From Clostridiales bacterium (GTDB lineage: Bacteria; Bacillota; Clostridia; Christensenellales; Borkfalkiaceae), in assembly GCA_015069525.1 (NCBI GenBank), contig SVIK01000086.1:1-5388 (forward strand): 5,388 nucleotides of DNA, read 5' to 3'. This document shows positions 3,578 through 5,388 of this stretch, piece after piece; position 1 is the stretch's first letter, and each line of letters begins with the position of its first letter. Under the pieces are notes generated by a model. It saw only the letters and a program-made list of their open reading frames with translations. It was not told where the DNA came from and searched no databases. Made by a program: the position numbers and the translations under genes.

Positions 3578-5388
3578 TTAAGATAAAGAAGTGATACGAT
3601 GCACTTCGTAAATGCGCTTATCCGATTGCATTTTGCGGATAAGCAAATCTATCTCCGACGTATCGGAAATGGAAATGGTTGCGTCCACGATTGCGTCGTG
3701 ATTTTTGTCTATTCTACCGTTGATATTTACGATGGAAAGTTTCAATTCCGCAACCGCCAAAGAGAGTGCGGAAAGTACCGTGCCTTGCTCCGACGCGCGG
3801 ATGGAAATGTTCGCGTTGAAACGACGTTTCAAGCCCTCCTCCAATCTCCAAGAAGCAGAAAGCAAGCGTTGTTTATCGGCGCATTGGATATTCGGGCAAT
3901 CCTTACGATGCACGACAACCCCTCTACCGCGCGAGGTATAGCCGATAATCTCGTCCCCAGGCACGGGCGAACAACAGCCCGCAAAGCGGACGAGCATACC
4001 CGATTGTCCGTTGATAAGCACGGCGCCGTCGCCTTTGTTTGCATATTTGTTTCCAATCGCCCCCTCGAAAACGAGTGGCGTTTCCTTTCGGCAAAAATCA
4101 ATGAGCTTGAACAAAATTTGATTGACGGAAACGGAGCCGTACCCCACCGCCGCAAACATTTCGTCCTTTTCCCCAAAGGAGAAACGTTCGGATATACGCT
4201 TAAAGCTTTCATCGGTAAGGATATCGGAAAGCGTAAACCCACGTTTTTTCGCTTCTTCTTCCAACTTCGCTTGTCCAAGGCGGATATTTTCTTCCTTCAA
4301 TTCGTTTTTATAGAATTGACGGATTTTCGCCTTTGCGCTGGACGATTTGATAAATTTCAACCAATCGCGAGACGGCCCTTTCGAGTTGGGCGACGTGATA
4401 ATTTCCACGACGTCCCCCACCTCCAACGTGGTGGTGAGAGGCACGATTTTCGCATTGACGCGCGCACCCGTACAGCGGTTGCCCACCTCCGAGTGAATTG
4501 CATAAGCGAAGTCCACAGGGGTTGCCTCAGGAGGCAAAGAAATGACCTTCCCACGAGGGGTAAACACCAACAATTCGTGGCTGTAAAGTTCCGTTTTCAA
4601 GGCGTCGATAAATTCCTTAGAATCCTTCAAATCGCCTTCCCATTCCATCACTTCGCGAAGCCACGTAAGCTTGTTTTCAAAGCCGTCGTCTTCCGTGTTT
4701 TTCCCTTCTTTATATTTCCAATGCGCCGCGATACCGAATTCCGCTATCTTATGCATGGCTTCCGTGCGAATCTGGATTTCGAACGGCTGACCGTATTCCG
4801 TCATAACCGTCGTGTGGAGCGATTGGTATTTGTTGGGCTTTGGCGTGGCGATATAATCCTTAATGCGCCCAGGGATAGGCTTCCATTTTTCGTGAATTTC
4901 GCCAAGCACGGTATAACATTCCTTGACGTCCTTTACGATAACGCGCACCGCCGACAAATCGTAAATTTGGTCGAGCGTCTTGCCCTTGTTTTTCATCTTT
5001 TTATAAATGGAATAAAAATGCTTGGGACGGCCGAAGACTTCCCCTTTCAGCCCGTCTTTTTCCATAATTTCTTTTAATTCTTCCACGATACGATTGACGA
5101 AATCTTTGCGCTCCGACAACTTCTCGTGAATATTGTATACGAGATACTCGTACGATTCGGGGTCGAGATATTTCAAGCACAAATCTTCCAATTCGCACTT
5201 GATTTGCGAGATACCAAGTCTTCCTGCAAGCGGAGTGTAAATCTCTAACGTTTCGCTTGCCATACGTTGTTGTCTTTCATGGGAAAGGAAATTCAAGGAA
5301 CGCATATTATGCAAACGGTCGGCAAGTTTTATAATGATAACGCGCACGTCCTTTGCCATCGCCACGAAAATCTTGCGGAAGTTTTCCG
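3578..5388 (-). CDS. rel: Bifunctional (p)ppGpp synthetase/hydrolase (long RelA/SpoT homologue), N-terminus outside window
   Basis: The enzyme transfers pyrophosphate from ATP to GDP or GTP to make (p)ppGpp and hydrolyses it again, driving the stringent response; it senses uncharged tRNA on ribosomes. About 603 residues are visible and roughly 120 N-terminal residues are missing. The GTG at 5363-5365 is internal, because homologous sequence (ENFRKIF) continues upstream to the edge. Counting from that GTG: the end of the HD hydrolase domain with LADRLHNMR (14-22; D16 and N20 match hydrolase residues D144 and N148 of the streptococcal enzyme); the synthetase domain (about 110-220) with GRPKHFYSIYKKM, YDLSAVRVIV and YQSLH; a TGS domain (264-325); the zinc-finger/conserved-cysteine domain with C464, C465, H486 and C490; and a C-terminal ACT domain (518-595). 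RIKD at 167-170 is the RXKD motif of bifunctional Rel, not the EXDD of synthetase-only RelA. It is the first visible gene of the operon. Confidence 0.96.
   Translation of the reverse strand, partial: ENFRKIFVAMAKDVRVIIIKLADRLHNMRSLNFLSHERQQRMASETLEIYTPLAGRLGISQIKCELEDLCLKYLDPESYEYLVYNIHEKLSERKDFVNRIVEELKEIMEKDGLKGEVFGRPKHFYSIYKKMKNKGKTLDQIYDLSAVRVIVKDVKECYTVLGEIHEKWKPIPGRIKDYIATPKPNKYQSLHTTVMTEYGQPFEIQIRTEAMHKIAEFGIAAHWKYKEGKNTEDDGFENKLTWLREVMEWEGDLKDSKEFIDALKTELYSHELLVFTPRGKVISLPPEATPVDFAYAIHSEVGNRCTGARVNAKIVPLTTTLEVGDVVEIITSPNSKGPSRDWLKFIKSSSAKAKIRQFYKNELKEENIRLGQAKLEEEAKKRGFTLSDILTDESFKRISERFSFGEKDEMFAAVGYGSVSVNQILFKLIDFCRKETPLVFEGAIGNKYANKGDGAVLINGQSGMLVRFAGCCSPVPGDEIIGYTSRGRGVVVHRKDCPNIQCADKQRLLSASWRLEEGLKRRFNANISIRASEQGTVLSALSLAVAELKLSIVNINGRIDKNHDAIVDATISISDTSEIDLLIRKMQSDKRIYEVHRITSLS
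3588..3607 (-). other. Small hairpin at the rel/hydrolase junction
   Basis: GAAGTG (3607-3602) and CACTTC (3593-3588) pair around eight bases. Two more pairs are possible with a bulged C. The hairpin lies inside the last codons of rel, about 15 bases before the hydrolase ATG. The next start has no evident Shine-Dalgarno, so the structure might matter for reinitiation, but it is weak and lies in coding sequence. Confidence 0.2.

Noticed and set aside
3599..5077. 492-residue open frame on the plus strand opposite rel
   Set aside because: It is fully antisense to a strongly conserved enzyme, rich in Arg, Phe and His as expected from a mirrored reading of rel codons, with no ribosome binding site or recognisable domain. 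It is a shadow frame.
5363..5365. GTG as the true start of rel
   Set aside because: Codons upstream to the edge continue the family sequence (ENFRKIFVAMAKD), and the HD domain would be lost. The gene begins outside the window.

Overview
The window is a compact bacterial housekeeping block in which every supported gene lies on the minus strand. In transcription order (right to left) it holds the 3' most of a long RelA/SpoT-family (p)ppGpp synthetase/hydrolase, a glyoxalase II-like metallo-beta-lactamase-fold hydrolase, the radical SAM protein HemZ, ribosomal protein S15 (rpsO), and the 5' half of polynucleotide phosphorylase (pnp). The rel and pnp genes are cut by the window edges. Base composition looks moderate, in the mid-40s percent GC by eye. 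The content suggests Bacillota, most likely an anaerobic Clostridia lineage: a RXKD-type bifunctional Rel, HemZ rather than only HemN/HemW, strong AGGAGG-type ribosome binding sites, and a Gram-positive style S15 and PNPase. I cannot name a genus.

Layout. Bases 5388-2939 read as one tight operon: rel, then 4 bases, the MBL-fold hydrolase, then 10 bases, hemZ. Both junctions have small hairpins and weak or absent Shine-Dalgarno sequences, so translational coupling is likely. The 145-base gap between hemZ and rpsO (1415-1559) is densely used. It holds a possible weak hemZ terminator, a near-consensus promoter for rpsO, a perfect 19-bp inverted repeat over that promoter's -35 and spacer, and an approximately 76-nt rpsO leader with a self-complementary hairpin. 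Part of that hairpin can instead pair with the rpsO Shine-Dalgarno. The 181-base gap between rpsO and pnp (979-1159) holds an intrinsic terminator just after rpsO, a two-part hairpin in the pnp leader, and a clear pnp ribosome binding site. I see no convincing separate pnp promoter.

How the genes relate. Rel makes and degrades the starvation alarmone (p)ppGpp. S15 is an early-assembling small-subunit protein. PNPase is a 3'-5' phosphorolytic RNase. The rpsO-pnp pair is a widely conserved neighbourhood in which both genes are often controlled through their mRNA leaders. The hydrolase and HemZ are commonly found downstream of rel in Clostridia, without an established functional reason.

I found no mobile element, CRISPR array, tRNA, rRNA or evidence of a new multi-gene system. 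The most interesting signals are regulatory: the architecture around the rpsO promoter and leader.
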